From: Bacillota bacterium
GTDB lineage: Bacteria; Bacillota; Limnochordia; DTU080
Length of the DNA: 64,000 nucleotides
Direction of reading: 5' to 3'
Assembly: GCA_012840225.1 (NCBI GenBank)
Contig: DULU01000089.1
Span: forward strand, 19,663 to 83,662
The stretch's first letter is position 1; each line of letters opens with the position of its first letter. A model generated the notes under the pieces. The model saw only the letters and a program-made list of their open reading frames with translations. It was not told the DNA's origin and did not search any database. Below, in pieces: positions 29,579-40,400 of the stretch. The position numbers and the translations under genes were made by a program.

Positions 29579-31459
29579 TTATTCTACGGTGACGCTTTTG
29601 GCCAGATTGCGCGGGTGATCGACATCGCAACCCCGGTTCACCGCCGCATAATAGGCCAAAAGCTGCAGGGGAACAGCGGCAATGATCGGCATGAGATCCG
29701 GATCCACCTCCGGCAGGTAGATGACCTTATCGGCCACATCCACGAGCGGCCGGTGCCGGTTGTTCTCCCCGGTCAAAAGCAACACCTCGGCGCCGCGGGC
29801 TTTCACTTCCTTGATGTTGCTGACCATTTTGTCGAAAAGCTGCGGCTGGGTAGCCAGCGCCACCACCGGCGTACCTTCGGTGATCAGTGCCAGGGTACCG
29901 TGCTTCAACTCCCCCGCCGCCAGGGCCTCGGCGTGGATATAGGATATCTCCTTCAGTTTCAGCTGACCTTCCATGGCCAGCGGATAATCCAGACCCCGGC
30001 CGATATAATACACATCGGCGGTGCGTCCCCACTCCACAGCCACCTCCCGCACCTCCGGCTCAAGGCGCGGTATCATCTCCCTCATCACCCCGTTGAGCGC
30101 CAAGAGCTCCCCAAGAAGGGCCGCCGCTCGGTTTTGGTCCATCTCTCCCCTGGTCGAGGCTATATATATCCCCGTCAAAGCCAAACAGGCCAACTGGGAA
30201 GTGTAGGCTTTGGTGGAGGCCACGGCAATCTCCGGACCGGCCTGGGTATAAAGTACATAATCGGCTTCCCGGGCCACAGAGCTACCCACCACATTGGTAA
30301 CCGCCAGAGTGACGGCTCCCCGGCGCTTGGCTTCCCGCAAAGCGGCCAAGGTGTCGGCCGTCTCTCCCGACTGGCTGACGATGACCACCAAGCTGTGCCG
30401 GTCCAGATGAGGGTGATGATAGCGGAATTCGCTGGCCAACTCGGCCTGGACCGGCAGGTCCGTCCACCGCCGCCACCATTCCCGGCCAAGATACCCAGCG
30501 TGATAAGCCGTCCCGGCCGCCACGAACACCGCCTCCCGGCACGCTGCGGCCACGGAGGCCGGCAGCACCTGCTCCAATTTGGGCAGGTGCTTGCCGCCGG
30601 TATCAAACCCCACCCGGCCGGCCAGGGCGGCTCGCAAAGCCGCCGGCTGCTCATGGATCTCTTTGAGCATGAAGTGGTCGTAGCCTTCCTTCTCCGTGCG
30701 GCCCGGATCCCAGTCGACGATGAAGAGGTGCCGCTCCACCGGCAGGCCGTCCAGCTTCTGCACCATCACCTTCTCCCTGCCCACCACGGCCACATCGCCG
30801 TCCTCCAGCACCATCATCCGGCGGGTGTATTTGATGATGGCCGGCATATCCGAGGCCAGGAAATTTTCTCCTTCGCCCAACCCGATGATCAAGGGGCTGT
30901 CCTGGCGGGCGGCGAGCAACAAATCGGGCTGATGTTGATCGAGAACCACCAAAGCATATGATCCGCTCACCACCGACAGCGCCTTGGTCAGGGCCTTATA
31001 AAGCCTCGCACCGTGAGCATCGCCCGAACCTCCGCCGACAGAGGAAACGGCAAATTCCTCGATTAAGTGAGCCAATATTTCACTGTCGGTTTCCGAACTA
31101 AATTTGTGTCCTTTCTCGATCAGCCAAGCTTTCAGTTCCAGATAATTTTCGATAATGCCGTTGTGCACCACACCGATCGTCCCGGTACAGTCGGTATGGG
31201 GATGGGCATTGATATCCGTTGGAGCGCCGTGGGTAGCCCATCTGGTATGAGCAATGCCACTTTGCCCTTCCAGGGGCCTTTTGGCCAACTCCTTCACCAG
31301 ATTGTCCAGGCGCCCGGCACTCTTGGCTACCTCCAGTCTGATGTTATTGGTGCAGGCCACTCCCGCAGAGTCATAGCCTCTATATTCCAGCCGGCGCAGT
31401 CCGTCCACGAGCACCTCTGCCGCCGGTCGGTAACCAATGTAACCTACAATACCGCACAT
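29579..31459 (-). CDS. glmS: Glutamine--fructose-6-phosphate aminotransferase
   Basis: MCGIVGYIGYRPAAEVLVDGLRRLEYRGYDSAG at the true start (31459); ends DHPRNLAKSVTVE. Confidence 0.97.
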   Translation of the reverse strand: MCGIVGYIGYRPAAEVLVDGLRRLEYRGYDSAGVACTNNIRLEVAKSAGRLDNLVKELAKRPLEGQSGIAHTRWATHGAPTDINAHPHTDCTGTIGVVHNGIIENYLELKAWLIEKGHKFSSETDSEILAHLIEEFAVSSVGGGSGDAHGARLYKALTKALSVVSGSYALVVLDQHQPDLLLAARQDSPLIIGLGEGENFLASDMPAIIKYTRRMMVLEDGDVAVVGREKVMVQKLDGLPVERHLFIVDWDPGRTEKEGYDHFMLKEIHEQPAALRAALAGRVGFDTGGKHLPKLEQVLPASVAAACREAVFVAAGTAYHAGYLGREWWRRWTDLPVQAELASEFRYHHPHLDRHSLVVIVSQSGETADTLAALREAKRRGAVTLAVTNVVGSSVAREADYVLYTQAGPEIAVASTKAYTSQLACLALTGIYIASTRGEMDQNRAAALLGELLALNGVMREMIPRLEPEVREVAVEWGRTADVYYIGRGLDYPLAMEGQLKLKEISYIHAEALAAGELKHGTLALITEGTPVVALATQPQLFDKMVSNIKEVKARGAEVLLLTGENNRHRPLVDVADKVIYLPEVDPDLMPIIAAVPLQLLAYYAAVNRGCDVDHPRNLAKSVTVE

Positions 31460-31644
31460 GATGAATGACCTCCCGTAATAATCTTGCCAATTTGCACCCC
31501 TCGCCGACGCACTATTTCCCAATGCACCGACAAAAGGGCAAAAAGCGCGGCCCAAAGGGAGGAGAAAATGGGATTTTCTGCTCACATTGCTGTTTTTTTG
31601 ATTGGAAGGGAGAAGGAAGGCAAAAAGGGATCAACCCGTCGCCT

Positions 31645-31791
31645 GGGTGATATCACCGGAGCGCTTTGTCGCCGGAATCGCTTCCGGGTTTTGTCGCCCG
31701 CTTGCGGCCGTGATCAGCCGAGTGGTATCCGCCGAATCTTTCGATGAACCACTGCCTCGTCAACTTGCCCAATAGGGTAAGTCCCGGCGCT
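31645..31791 (-). ncRNA. glmS ribozyme (glucosamine-6-phosphate-activated self-cleaving riboswitch)
   Basis: Minus strand: TTTCA|GCGCCGGGACTTACCC...AGTTGACGAGGCAGTGGTTCATCGAAAGATTCGGCGGATACCACTCGGCTGATCACGGCCGCAAGCGGGCGACAAAACCCGGAAGCGATTCCGGCGACAAAGCGCTCCGGTGATATCACC. Matches the conserved glmS core (AGCGCC, GACGAGG, UUCGGCGGAUnCC, GCCGnAAG, ACAAAG). Upstream of glmS, same strand. Confidence 0.93.
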
Positions 31792-31900
31792 GAAAGTCAA
31801 ACTAAACCTCCATCTCCGCCTTGCCGCTCATCAACCTACCGTGTCACACCTCCTCTCCAGTTTGGCAGTCTCCTCTCCTCAGGCCATGTGCATGAGATAG

Positions 31901-31929
31901 ATTATGACATAATCCGGAGGACGGCGCAA
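31901..31929 (-). promoter_or_regulatory. Predicted glmS promoter TTGCGC-N17-CATAAT
   Basis: -35 at 31924-31929, -10 at 31901-31906, about 110 nt upstream of the ribozyme cleavage site. Confidence 0.55.
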
Positions 31930-32088
31930 GAACGACGGCTAGGGGGTCCGCGGGAAAAAAATGCTTGATGATAAGCTTTTCATGACTTTTGGCATAGTCT
32001 GTTAGGTTGACATAATCCCGTCATGATCGTTATTCTTGGTTTGTATACTTTTACTTTCACTTTTTGCTTATAGATAGGGGGCTTATTA

Positions 32089-32832
32089 GTGTTACTGGGT
32101 ATTTTCGGCGATATCCATGGTAATCTCGCCGCCCTGTCGGCGGTGATCGACGACGGGCGCAAAAATGGTGTGGAGCGGTGGATTTGTCTGGGGGACATCT
32201 GTTTCCGTGGGCCGCAGCCGGTGGAATGCCTGGAACTGTTGGCAGGGATGGACACCCTCACCTGCATTGCCGGCAACACCGATCAATGGCTCTTCCGCGG
32301 CTTTCCCGCCATGGCTCATTTCCCTCCGGAGCGCCGGCGACAGCTGGAAGCGTTCAGAAAATGGGCTCTGAGCCGCATGTCGAAAGATCACTTAAAGTGG
32401 TTGGAGGCCGCACCGTTTTGCCACTCCCTGGCTCACGGCGAAGAGAACCTGCTCTTTGTGCATGCCTCACCTTATTCCACCGAAGACTGGCTGCCGCCTT
32501 CGGCGGCCGATGAGTCGTTTCGCCCGATGATCACCGGTCACAATGCCACCATCGTAGTCTCCGGACACGTGCATGTGCCGTATCTGCGGCGCATATCAGG
32601 CAGGTATGTGCTCAACGCCGGCAGTACCGGCCATCCAACCGACAACAATAACCGCGCTTCCTATCTCCTCCTTGAATTAGCCGATTACCAAACAGACGGC
32701 GGTTCCTGCCTGGGCATCACGTTCCGCCGGGTGCCGTATAATCTGGAACTCACGGCGGAAGCCGCCAGGCTGACCGGTATGCCCATGGCTGAAGAATATA
32801 TCAGCGCGCTGCGCACAGGCGTGCCCCTCTAA
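32089..32832 (+). CDS. Metallophosphoesterase (YfcE-like)
   Basis: GIFGDIHGNLAALSAVIDDGRKNGVERWICLGDICFRGP; CIAGNTD; VVSGHVHVPYLRRISGRYVLNAGSTGHP. Confidence 0.9.
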   Translation: MLLGIFGDIHGNLAALSAVIDDGRKNGVERWICLGDICFRGPQPVECLELLAGMDTLTCIAGNTDQWLFRGFPAMAHFPPERRRQLEAFRKWALSRMSKDHLKWLEAAPFCHSLAHGEENLLFVHASPYSTEDWLPPSAADESFRPMITGHNATIVVSGHVHVPYLRRISGRYVLNAGSTGHPTDNNNRASYLLLELADYQTDGGSCLGITFRRVPYNLELTAEAARLTGMPMAEEYISALRTGVPL

Positions 32833-32867
32833 ACGGGCCCGCCCGGCGCAGGGCGCCGGTACCCAGT

Positions 32868-33143
32868 TCATTCGCCTATATAGATCACCTTTTCCACATA
32901 ATCCGCAGCCAGCGGCCAGGTATGGGGTAATCCGTATTTAACACAAATAGTCTCCCACCAGGTGGCTTTTTTCTCAGCCAACTCTTTAGCCAAAGTGAGG
33001 GTGATATGCGTCATGCGTATGGCATCGTAAAGAATGACTATCTCCCGCAGAGAGGCAGCTTCTTCATCAGTAATTGTGGCGACTACAGTGCCCCTTGTCG
33101 GCTTCTCCGCCTCGACATTATCTTTAACCTGCATAATCGCCAT
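32868..33143 (-). CDS. Hypothetical protein, 91 aa
   Basis: Complete ORF upstream of a convergent gene end; no family recognised. Confidence 0.5.
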   Translation of the reverse strand: MAIMQVKDNVEAEKPTRGTVVATITDEEAASLREIVILYDAIRMTHITLTLAKELAEKKATWWETICVKYGLPHTWPLAADYVEKVIYIGE

Positions 33144-33236
33144 CGCAGGATCCCCCCTTCAGAGACACATTCAGCTTATCTAATTTATTATAGCATGAAT
33201 CGGCTTGTATGGAGCAGGCCTGGAGGGCAACCTCTG

Positions 33237-34211
33237 TCAAGAGATGTTTTTCTTTTTCTTTTGCTTTTTGTTGGGATGGTGTTTTACCTGTGGAGGAAGT
33301 GGTTGTTTATCAGCATTTTTGATTATATGGTCTACTGTTTGATCCAACATCGTGCGTATTTGCTGCAAGTGATCCAGGATGCGCTGGCGCTCATGGGCCG
33401 GCAGGTAAAAAGGGGCAATGCGCCGCAGCTGGGTGAGGGTCTCCTCCGATCTTTCCAGGACGGACACCCAGCGGTCGATATTCCTCTGCACCGCCATCCT
33501 TTCATCTTCCGCCTCTTTGGGCAACGGCTGCACATCGGCGGGACGCCGCACCAGTTTGACGGCTTCCTCCACCGACACGTCGGAGTTGGAGCGCACCAGA
33601 GCGCACACTTCTCTCGTCTCCACTTTGCTCAGCTTATATTCCAGTACGGCATCGAGAACGACATTGCATATGGCAGGGCTGCGCAGCTTATTGGCCAGGG
33701 CGCGAGCCTCGGATATATGTGAAAGGGTAAGAGGGGAATTGCCACCGTTAAAATTGTCTATCAATGCTCTCTGATACCGCTCCTCCACTTCCAGCACATC
33801 AAGCCAATCCGTGATGGTGGTGCGGGGAATGCCCAACCTTTTGGCGGTGACCACTTTGTTCAGCTTTTCCATGGTCATGAATTCATGCACGGCCAGAGCC
33901 CGTTCCACGGGATTTAAGTCTTCCCGCTGCAGGTTTTCGATCAGCTGCAGTTGCTTCACCGGCACGCCTGGTTTGAGGATGATGGCGGCAATAGTTTCTT
34001 TGCCGTTCATGATGGCCGCCCGCAGGCGCCGCTCGCCGGCGATCAGCTGATACCCCCCCTCCACCTCTTTTACCAGTATCGGGTGCAGCAGACCCACTTC
34101 TTCCATGGATTTAGCCAGTCCGACCAGGCTTTCTTTATTGAAAATTTTGCGCACTTGGTTTGGATCTCGTCGTACCAATTTTATAGGCACTTCGATAATT
34201 TCCAAAGGCAT
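33237..34211 (-). CDS. ParB/Spo0J-like protein
   Basis: DPNQVRKIFNKESLVGLAKSMEEVGLLHPILVKEVEGGYQLIAGERRLRAA; LIENLQREDLNPVERA; HTH AKRLGIPRTTITDWLDVL. Confidence 0.92.
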   Translation of the reverse strand: MPLEIIEVPIKLVRRDPNQVRKIFNKESLVGLAKSMEEVGLLHPILVKEVEGGYQLIAGERRLRAAIMNGKETIAAIILKPGVPVKQLQLIENLQREDLNPVERALAVHEFMTMEKLNKVVTAKRLGIPRTTITDWLDVLEVEERYQRALIDNFNGGNSPLTLSHISEARALANKLRSPAICNVVLDAVLEYKLSKVETREVCALVRSNSDVSVEEAVKLVRRPADVQPLPKEAEDERMAVQRNIDRWVSVLERSEETLTQLRRIAPFYLPAHERQRILDHLQQIRTMLDQTVDHIIKNADKQPLPPQVKHHPNKKQKKKKNIS

Positions 34212-34307
34212 TCACCCCAATAGCGGATGTTGGTGGTAACATTTGTAAGTATATTCGACAGAGGATATGGACAACCTTCATCTATCTTCATGTCCATATC
34301 TGGAAAA

Positions 34308-34360
34308 AATAATAATCACGCCGGATTGCCACCCTAGAGTAGGCAACCCGACGTGATTAT
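34308..34360 (-). terminator. Intrinsic terminator downstream of 34403..35332
   Basis: Dyad ATAATCACG.CCGGATTGCC / GGCAACCCGACGTGATTAT. Confidence 0.55.
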
Positions 34361-34402
34361 ATCATGGACTAAGGCATCGGCTTTGTGATGCCGGTCAACT
34401 TT

Positions 34403-35332
34403 TTATCTGCTGGGTGTCAACGACAAGCCTACAACCGAGACTTGTTCGGCGGTAGTTAAGCTGATTTCATATCCCGCCGAGACGATCAGCTCTTCGCCTC
34501 TCACCAGCACGCCGCCCAACAATCCGGCCGGTCCTAATGCCACCAATCCCAACAGGCTGGCCCCCGCCGCCAACTCTGAGGTAGAGGGCTTTTCACCCGG
34601 CCGGGCGCTGCTCATCCTGATCGCCGTGCCGTCCAGAGCATAAACGGTGCCGAAATCGACGGTCACATCCGCATCCCGACCGAAGCTTCCGGCCGACCTC
34701 ACTCCGGTCACCCGCCCGACGCCCTCGGCCCCGGCCGGAATGATCACCTTGGAATCGATAGTGATGTTCTGCAGCACCACATACTTGATTAGGTCGCCGG
34801 TCTTGGCCGTGCGGGAGCTGATTTCATTCATGAGCTTTACCCGCACCTGAGTGCCTGCCGGCAGGCTCACCTTTCCGGTCTCCAGGTTGCCGCTGGGCCA
34901 CACCAGACCGACCAGGCCGGCAATGCGGGTGTCGACGGGGCCGGTCTGGGCCGAGCCATAAACTTCCCGCTCTATCTGCTGCAGCCGGTTCACCAGGGGA
35001 CCTCCCGGCGTCATGCGGCCGAAGATCATCCACTCGGCACAGTTCAGCTTCATGATCAATGAGGAACCGCCGGTGCCCACGGTAGCTAAAGCTTTCAGAT
35101 TATCGACCCGGGAGATGAGGCTTCCGGTCTGCGGATTGCCGAACAGATCCTTCTCAATGCGCTCGATGCGGGCCAGGAGACCGGCTTCCAAGGGCGTCAC
35201 TTGCCCATATAAGCTTTGCTCAATATCATTTAACGCCAATGCCGGTATGGCAACCTGGGCCGATGCCGCCGAGGCGATCATCATAACAATATTCATCACC
35301 AGTATAATGCCGAATAATGCCTTTCCCTTCAT
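34403..35332 (-). CDS. Secreted/envelope protein with N-terminal internal repeats
   Basis: Signal peptide; repeats IEQSLYGQ..PLEAGLLARIERIEKDLFGNPQTGSLISRVDNL and QIEREVYGSAQTGPVDTRIAGL; C-terminal beta-rich domain. Confidence 0.6.
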   Translation of the reverse strand: MKGKALFGIILVMNIVMMIASAASAQVAIPALALNDIEQSLYGQVTPLEAGLLARIERIEKDLFGNPQTGSLISRVDNLKALATVGTGGSSLIMKLNCAEWMIFGRMTPGGPLVNRLQQIEREVYGSAQTGPVDTRIAGLVGLVWPSGNLETGKVSLPAGTQVRVKLMNEISSRTAKTGDLIKYVVLQNITIDSKVIIPAGAEGVGRVTGVRSAGSFGRDADVTVDFGTVYALDGTAIRMSSARPGEKPSTSELAAGASLLGLVALGPAGLLGGVLVRGEELIVSAGYEISLTTAEQVSVVGLSLTPSR

Positions 35333-35371
35333 TAAAATGGCTCCCCTTTCCTGTTGTTATTTGTTTATAGG

Positions 35372-36721
35372 TTAAAACCTGATGGAAAATTCGGCTATGG
35401 CCATATTGCCGCCGCTAGTTTCGGCGGCGTCTTCATCGGCCAGTGGGCTGCTCAATCTGTAGCCTAGCTTGATGGAAGCCCCGTTCACCGAGTACCGCAA
35501 TCCAAAGTCGGCTATCTTCTCATTGCTTTTTTCATTGCCGATGATGGTTATACCGGCACTGGCTTCCGTTTCCGGCGTCAACCGAAAGCCCAAACCGGCA
35601 CTGGTGGTATGCCTCCGCCACGGATCACCTCCGGTCATCTTGTCTGTTGACAGCTCCTGCAAAGAGTAATGCAGGTTCAGATTCCATCTGTCCAATTCCA
35701 CACCCAAGCCAACGGCAGTTGAAGATGGAGAAGACAAAACCCCCCACATATTATCCGCCGCCTGCACCGCGGCCAAGTTGGCGCTCACACTTCTTCTTTC
35801 GCCGAAAGGATACCTCACCCCGAAGGAGGTGACGGCTTCCACACTATCGCTCTCGCCACCGAAGACGATATGCGAACGGCCGGCGGTCACCTGCACTTCG
35901 CCGACATCCACCGACAAACCGAACCCGGCCTGCTCCAGTTGCCCCTTGTCGCTCAAAAAAGCGTCGCCGGAGCCACCGAGGAAAGAGGCAGGTCTGTAGA
36001 GGCTGTAGTAATCATGGTTGGGGTATAACAATTCCATTCCAGGTCCGGGCATGGAGCCTTGGGCGGAATTGATCACAGGCAACAGCCACTCATTGACCCG
36101 CTCGCCCAGCATGGCACTGAATGACGGGCGTTCGGCGACGGAGGCGCCATATCCCAGCTGTTCCATCTCAGGCCGGACAAAGGCCACCAGCCTGCGTATC
36201 TCCTCCATTTCTTCAGAAGTGAGGGTGGGCGTCAGGCCGGCATCGGCATATTGTTTCAGCAAGATATCAACCTGCCGGACTTTTTTCCGGACATCGGCAA
36301 AAGCCCTGCTTTCGCCGGGAGAGATATGTTTTTCCAGCTGTATTTCCATAGTCTCGAGGGCGCTTATCACCCACAGTGCCGCCTCATAACGGCACATGCT
36401 GACCACCTGTGGGGAATCAACATCGGCAGTCGAATCAATGAACCCCAGGGTGAAAAGGCGGTTGATGATGCCATAGCTCCAATGCCCCTCGGGCAGCTCG
36501 GCAAAGGGGCTTTCCTCGGCAACCACCTGAGCCGAGGCGGCGGCAGGGGCGAAAAACAGACAGTCCGATCCTATCGGCACAAGCAGATGCACTGCCACGA
36601 GCCAATATAGTAAAAACAGACTAAATACAGGTAGGCAATGGCGCATCGCCGCGATGCGATTTATGAACTTGTTGCCTGCCACCCTGGCTATCACCCCACA
36701 GCCTACGGTAATATTCTCCAT
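35372..36721 (-). CDS. SLH-like / outer-membrane beta-barrel protein
   Basis: FAELPEGHWSYGIINRLFTLGFID (SLH-like), alternating barrel-like C-terminal half, ends AIAEFSIRF. Confidence 0.65.
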   Translation of the reverse strand: MENITVGCGVIARVAGNKFINRIAAMRHCLPVFSLFLLYWLVAVHLLVPIGSDCLFFAPAAASAQVVAEESPFAELPEGHWSYGIINRLFTLGFIDSTADVDSPQVVSMCRYEAALWVISALETMEIQLEKHISPGESRAFADVRKKVRQVDILLKQYADAGLTPTLTSEEMEEIRRLVAFVRPEMEQLGYGASVAERPSFSAMLGERVNEWLLPVINSAQGSMPGPGMELLYPNHDYYSLYRPASFLGGSGDAFLSDKGQLEQAGFGLSVDVGEVQVTAGRSHIVFGGESDSVEAVTSFGVRYPFGERRSVSANLAAVQAADNMWGVLSSPSSTAVGLGVELDRWNLNLHYSLQELSTDKMTGGDPWRRHTTSAGLGFRLTPETEASAGITIIGNEKSNEKIADFGLRYSVNGASIKLGYRLSSPLADEDAAETSGGNMAIAEFSIRF

Positions 36722-36852
36722 TCACTCCCAGTTACCTTTATATTTACTTACAATGTCTTCCTCTGCAAGCAGAAAATAGTCGAAAGACCTAAGGTATTTA
36801 GGACTTCGGTCACAGGCAAAGTGCCTAACTTTGACCGCCACTTTTTCCCGGG

Positions 36853-37338
36853 TCACGGTTGCTCTATCATTTGCAGATACCTCCGGGCCAAAACCTCCGC
36901 CACGAAATGATCGTAAGGCTCAGGCGGCGTCTGCAAGCCTAGAGGAACAAAGCGGCGCCAGCCTTTCCTGTTGGTCAAAAGATAAAGACGTCTCCCTTCC
37001 ATGCTGGATTGATGTTCATCCACCTGGGCGATGGCCACCACCGGCTGCTTTGCTGCTGCACCTTCCTCAACGGCAGCCGTGGTCCCTGAGGAGAAAACCT
37101 GGCTGGTCATCGCTTCCAAACGCCGCCGCACCGCCCCGGAGCCGGTGCGATCGCCGAGGATCAATAAACAAGGATGATACTTGGCCACCAAATCCGCCAA
37201 AGCCGTCTCCAGCTGCCCGACATCCACCACCTGCCGGTATAGGCAAAGGCCTTCGGCCGTCAGGACGGCAAAGCCGCATTTGGCCGTTCCCGGATCAATA
37301 CCAATGTAATATGGCGCTGTATGATACCGAGACGCCAC
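36853..37338 (-). CDS. RuvC/YqgF-like RNase H-fold resolvase-type protein
   Basis: YYIGIDPGTAKCGFAVLTAEGLCLYRQVV; GTG start after gaggaggggcg (track start 37356). Confidence 0.65.
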   Translation of the reverse strand: MASRYHTAPYYIGIDPGTAKCGFAVLTAEGLCLYRQVVDVGQLETALADLVAKYHPCLLILGDRTGSGAVRRRLEAMTSQVFSSGTTAAVEEGAAAKQPVVAIAQVDEHQSSMEGRRLYLLTNRKGWRRFVPLGLQTPPEPYDHFVAEVLARRYLQMIEQP

Positions 37339-37359
37339 ACCGCCCCTCCTCGTCATATG

Positions 37360-37405
37360 AACGGCAGCGGACCTTTCCCTTTCACAGGTAAGGTCCGCTG
37401 CCGTT
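37360..37405 (-). terminator. Intrinsic terminator downstream of the 1834-aa gene
   Basis: 16-bp stem AACGGCAGCGGACCTT/AAGGTCCGCTGCCGTT. Confidence 0.65.
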
Positions 37406-37454
37406 ATCTATCCGTTTTGGTCACGCCTGTTTACCGGCTTTGGCCGGCGCTTTT

Positions 37455-40400
37455 TTAGAACCGGATCACCACGCCGGTGTTCAGCTGCACAGCGGAGAAG
37501 CTGTTGACGGCGTTAGTTTTGTCCACATAGTTGATGTAATCCGCCTTGAGCTGGAATCCGGCAGCTTCATAGATCGGCAGATCCACCAGCAATTCCGCCG
37601 TGGAGTCGTCGACCTGGTTCTGTTCGTCGCCGACGCCGCTGCGCAGATTAACCTTACCGCTCACGGAACCTCCGGCCAGCGGACCGGCAAATTTCAGCTC
37701 CAGGGACTGCTTGGCCAAAGCCGGTATGCCGGTGTTGATGGTTCTCCGCCAATCCAGAACGGATTCGAAGCGGATATTCTTGATGATAAACCCAGCTTTG
37801 AGGCCGGCTATCACCAACTCTTCATCAGCCGTCAGCCCGCCGACGGCCGTGGGTTTGTCCACCAGCTTGTTCAGCCCTGTATAAATGCCGGTGGTGAAGG
37901 TGCCGTTTTGCGCTTTGATCAGTTGCCAGTTCACCATCACCTGCGTCAGGCTGCGGTCGGTATAGGCGATCCAGTTCTGCCGCGGTTTGGTCGGATCGGC
38001 ATTGGTATTGCGCCAACGCAGATCCCACTCTTCTATCATCAACGGCGTATTCTCTTTCCGGTAGCCGGCCGATATGCGGAAGTTCTCGGTGAAGACCGGA
38101 AAGTCTTCTATCGCCAACCCCAGGAGAGAATGATTGAGATTGACGTCCGGTGTACCCTCCAGGCTATTGTTGCCCACCTCTACCGTGGCCCGCAGCGGCA
38201 GGAGAACCTTCATGTTGCGCTCGGCTCTGATCATGGACAAGGTGCGCTCGCCCTCGGAATTGCTCGTCACCCGGTGCACGATAGTGGTGTCGAAGTCCAG
38301 CGGGCGCAAGCCGCTGATCTCCAGACTGGTATACTGTTCCTCCCCATAGAGGGCTCTATCCAGATTGGGCGCTGCGTATGGCTGCACCCACGAGTTGTGC
38401 ATATAGCCATGCTCCAGGCTGGCCCAGATGCCTCTCATCCGGCCATGCTCATCGAGAGCCGGATTGCCGAAGAACCGGCTGACATACATCTGCAGCACCT
38501 GGCCCTGATTGACGTCGTTGTTGGCACCGGTAATGCCATAGGACCAGAGCGGTGCCTTACCGCTGATCTCCAGCGTCGCCACCTTAGCCGCCGCATTGGT
38601 CAGCGGCCCGGCGTTGGTCCCGCCAAGATTCAGCCAGTTGGCCCGCACGACAAAGAGATCATGCAGCAGGGCCGAGGCGGAAATGGCCGTCACATGCGCC
38701 GGATCGTCGCCTGCGACGAATCCGCCGGCCGCATTAAGCCGTCTCGCCGTTCCCTGGCCGAAGAGCAAGTTGGCCTGCACTTTACGGCCGGCGAGATCGG
38801 CTTGCACCCCTCTGGTGCGCCACAGCATGGCTTCCCATTTCTCAGCCGACAGGACGTATTCATTGTAGGAAGTGAAATCGACGCTTCTTTCCCCGAAGGG
38901 CTGGAGGCTGCCGATGCGCAGCGACTTCAGCGCGGAGGCGGTCGTCAGGTCGATTTCAAATCCCACGTCGGCCAGGCTGCCCTGGTCGTTCAGGTTTCTG
39001 GTGGCATAAATCTCGGCATCAAGTTTGGCCTGAGGAACCGGTTCCGTCTTCAGTATGATGCTGTAACGGGAGACCGCTTCATCTTTCAGGAACCGGGAGT
39101 TTTGGTACCAGTCGCCGCTCGCCGCCTGCTCCGCGTATGGCAAATTGCGCTCCCGCGGATCGCGGTAGATGGTCAAGCCGTCGGCGGCGGTATAGGAAAC
39201 CGCTGACGCCAGGCTGATCTCGGTATTCTCGAATTTCTTCTTCAGCGGCGCCAGGTCGTCGGCCACCTGATCGACAGCTTCGGACAGCTCGGCTATATTG
39301 CCGTGCATTCTTTCATCCAAAGCGACCAGGTCGTTGCCGAGCCCTTCTATCTTGGCGGCGTTTTCGGCGATGGCCTGTTGATTGTCGCCAATCAACCCGG
39401 CATTCTGTTTTATCGCCGCCTCGTGCTCATCCAGACGGGCGATATTCTCCTCTACTTTTTCCTCCAGTCTCCGCTCCGCCTCTTCCAAGGCTGCCAGTCT
39501 GGCCTCGATCAACGCGGCTCTCTCTTCCAGGGCGGCCGCCCTTCTCTGCAGAGCCACCACATCTTCCGCCAGCAGCACTAAAGCATCGCTCAGCAGGTCG
39601 TCTACCGCCTTACCTTCTTCCATATCCTTCAGCAACTGCTCCAAGGTCTGCTGATGCGCCGCCACCTCGCTCCGGCAATCGGCCAGATCGGCCGCCAGTT
39701 GGTCGATGTTGGCTTTGGCTTCGGCGGCATCTTCCTGAAGGCCGGCGATCTCCCCCTGCATGGCGGTGATATTCTCCGCGGCGGCTTCGACTTTTTCGGC
39801 CGTCTGTTCCAGTTTTTCGTCGGTCTGCTTCAGCTGCTCTTCCATCTGCCCGACCCAGCCGGTCAGCTGTTCTATCTTGAGATTGTGGTCGAGAAGGCCG
39901 GCGGTCAGATCCATGATCATCGCTTTGTTCTCATTGATCAGGGCATCATGCTCCAGCAGTTGAGATGTCAGCCTGGAAATCATGGACGAATTGATCAGGA
40001 GCTGCTCGCTGTTTCTCTCAATCTGCTCGGCATTGCGGTTGATCCGCTCCAGGAGGGTGTCTTTCACCTCACCGACCTCGGCACCCAGCTTGACAAGGGC
40101 GAGCCGCTGCTGCTCCTGTTCGTCGGCCAAGGCCATCTGCTGCACTTCCAGGAGATAAATCTGCTCGGCGCTGAGCGCCACTCCGCTGATCAGACCTTCC
40201 TGTATCTCCTCCAGCTCGGCCAGTTTGCCGGCCTGAGCCTCTTGCTCCCCTGCCAGCATCTCCTGTGAGGCCGTCAAAGCAGCTTGTCCGGCAGCCAACT
40301 CATCGATGCGACCGGCATTAAGCATGATCCCTTCGGACAGAGCATCCTGGCCGGCCTGCAGCACATCCTGGCCCGCTGCCAGGGCTTCAAGGCTTTCGCC

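Noticed and set aside
29489-30961. 490-aa ORF on + strand
   Set aside because: Antisense shadow of glmS; low-complexity His/Gly/Gln-rich translation typical of GC-rich antisense frames.
31465-31968. Small + strand ORFs upstream of glmS
   Set aside because: Region is explained by the glmS ribozyme and promoter on the minus strand.
37440-39206. 588-aa ORF on + strand
   Set aside because: Antisense to the beta-barrel end of the giant SLH gene; no recognisable family.
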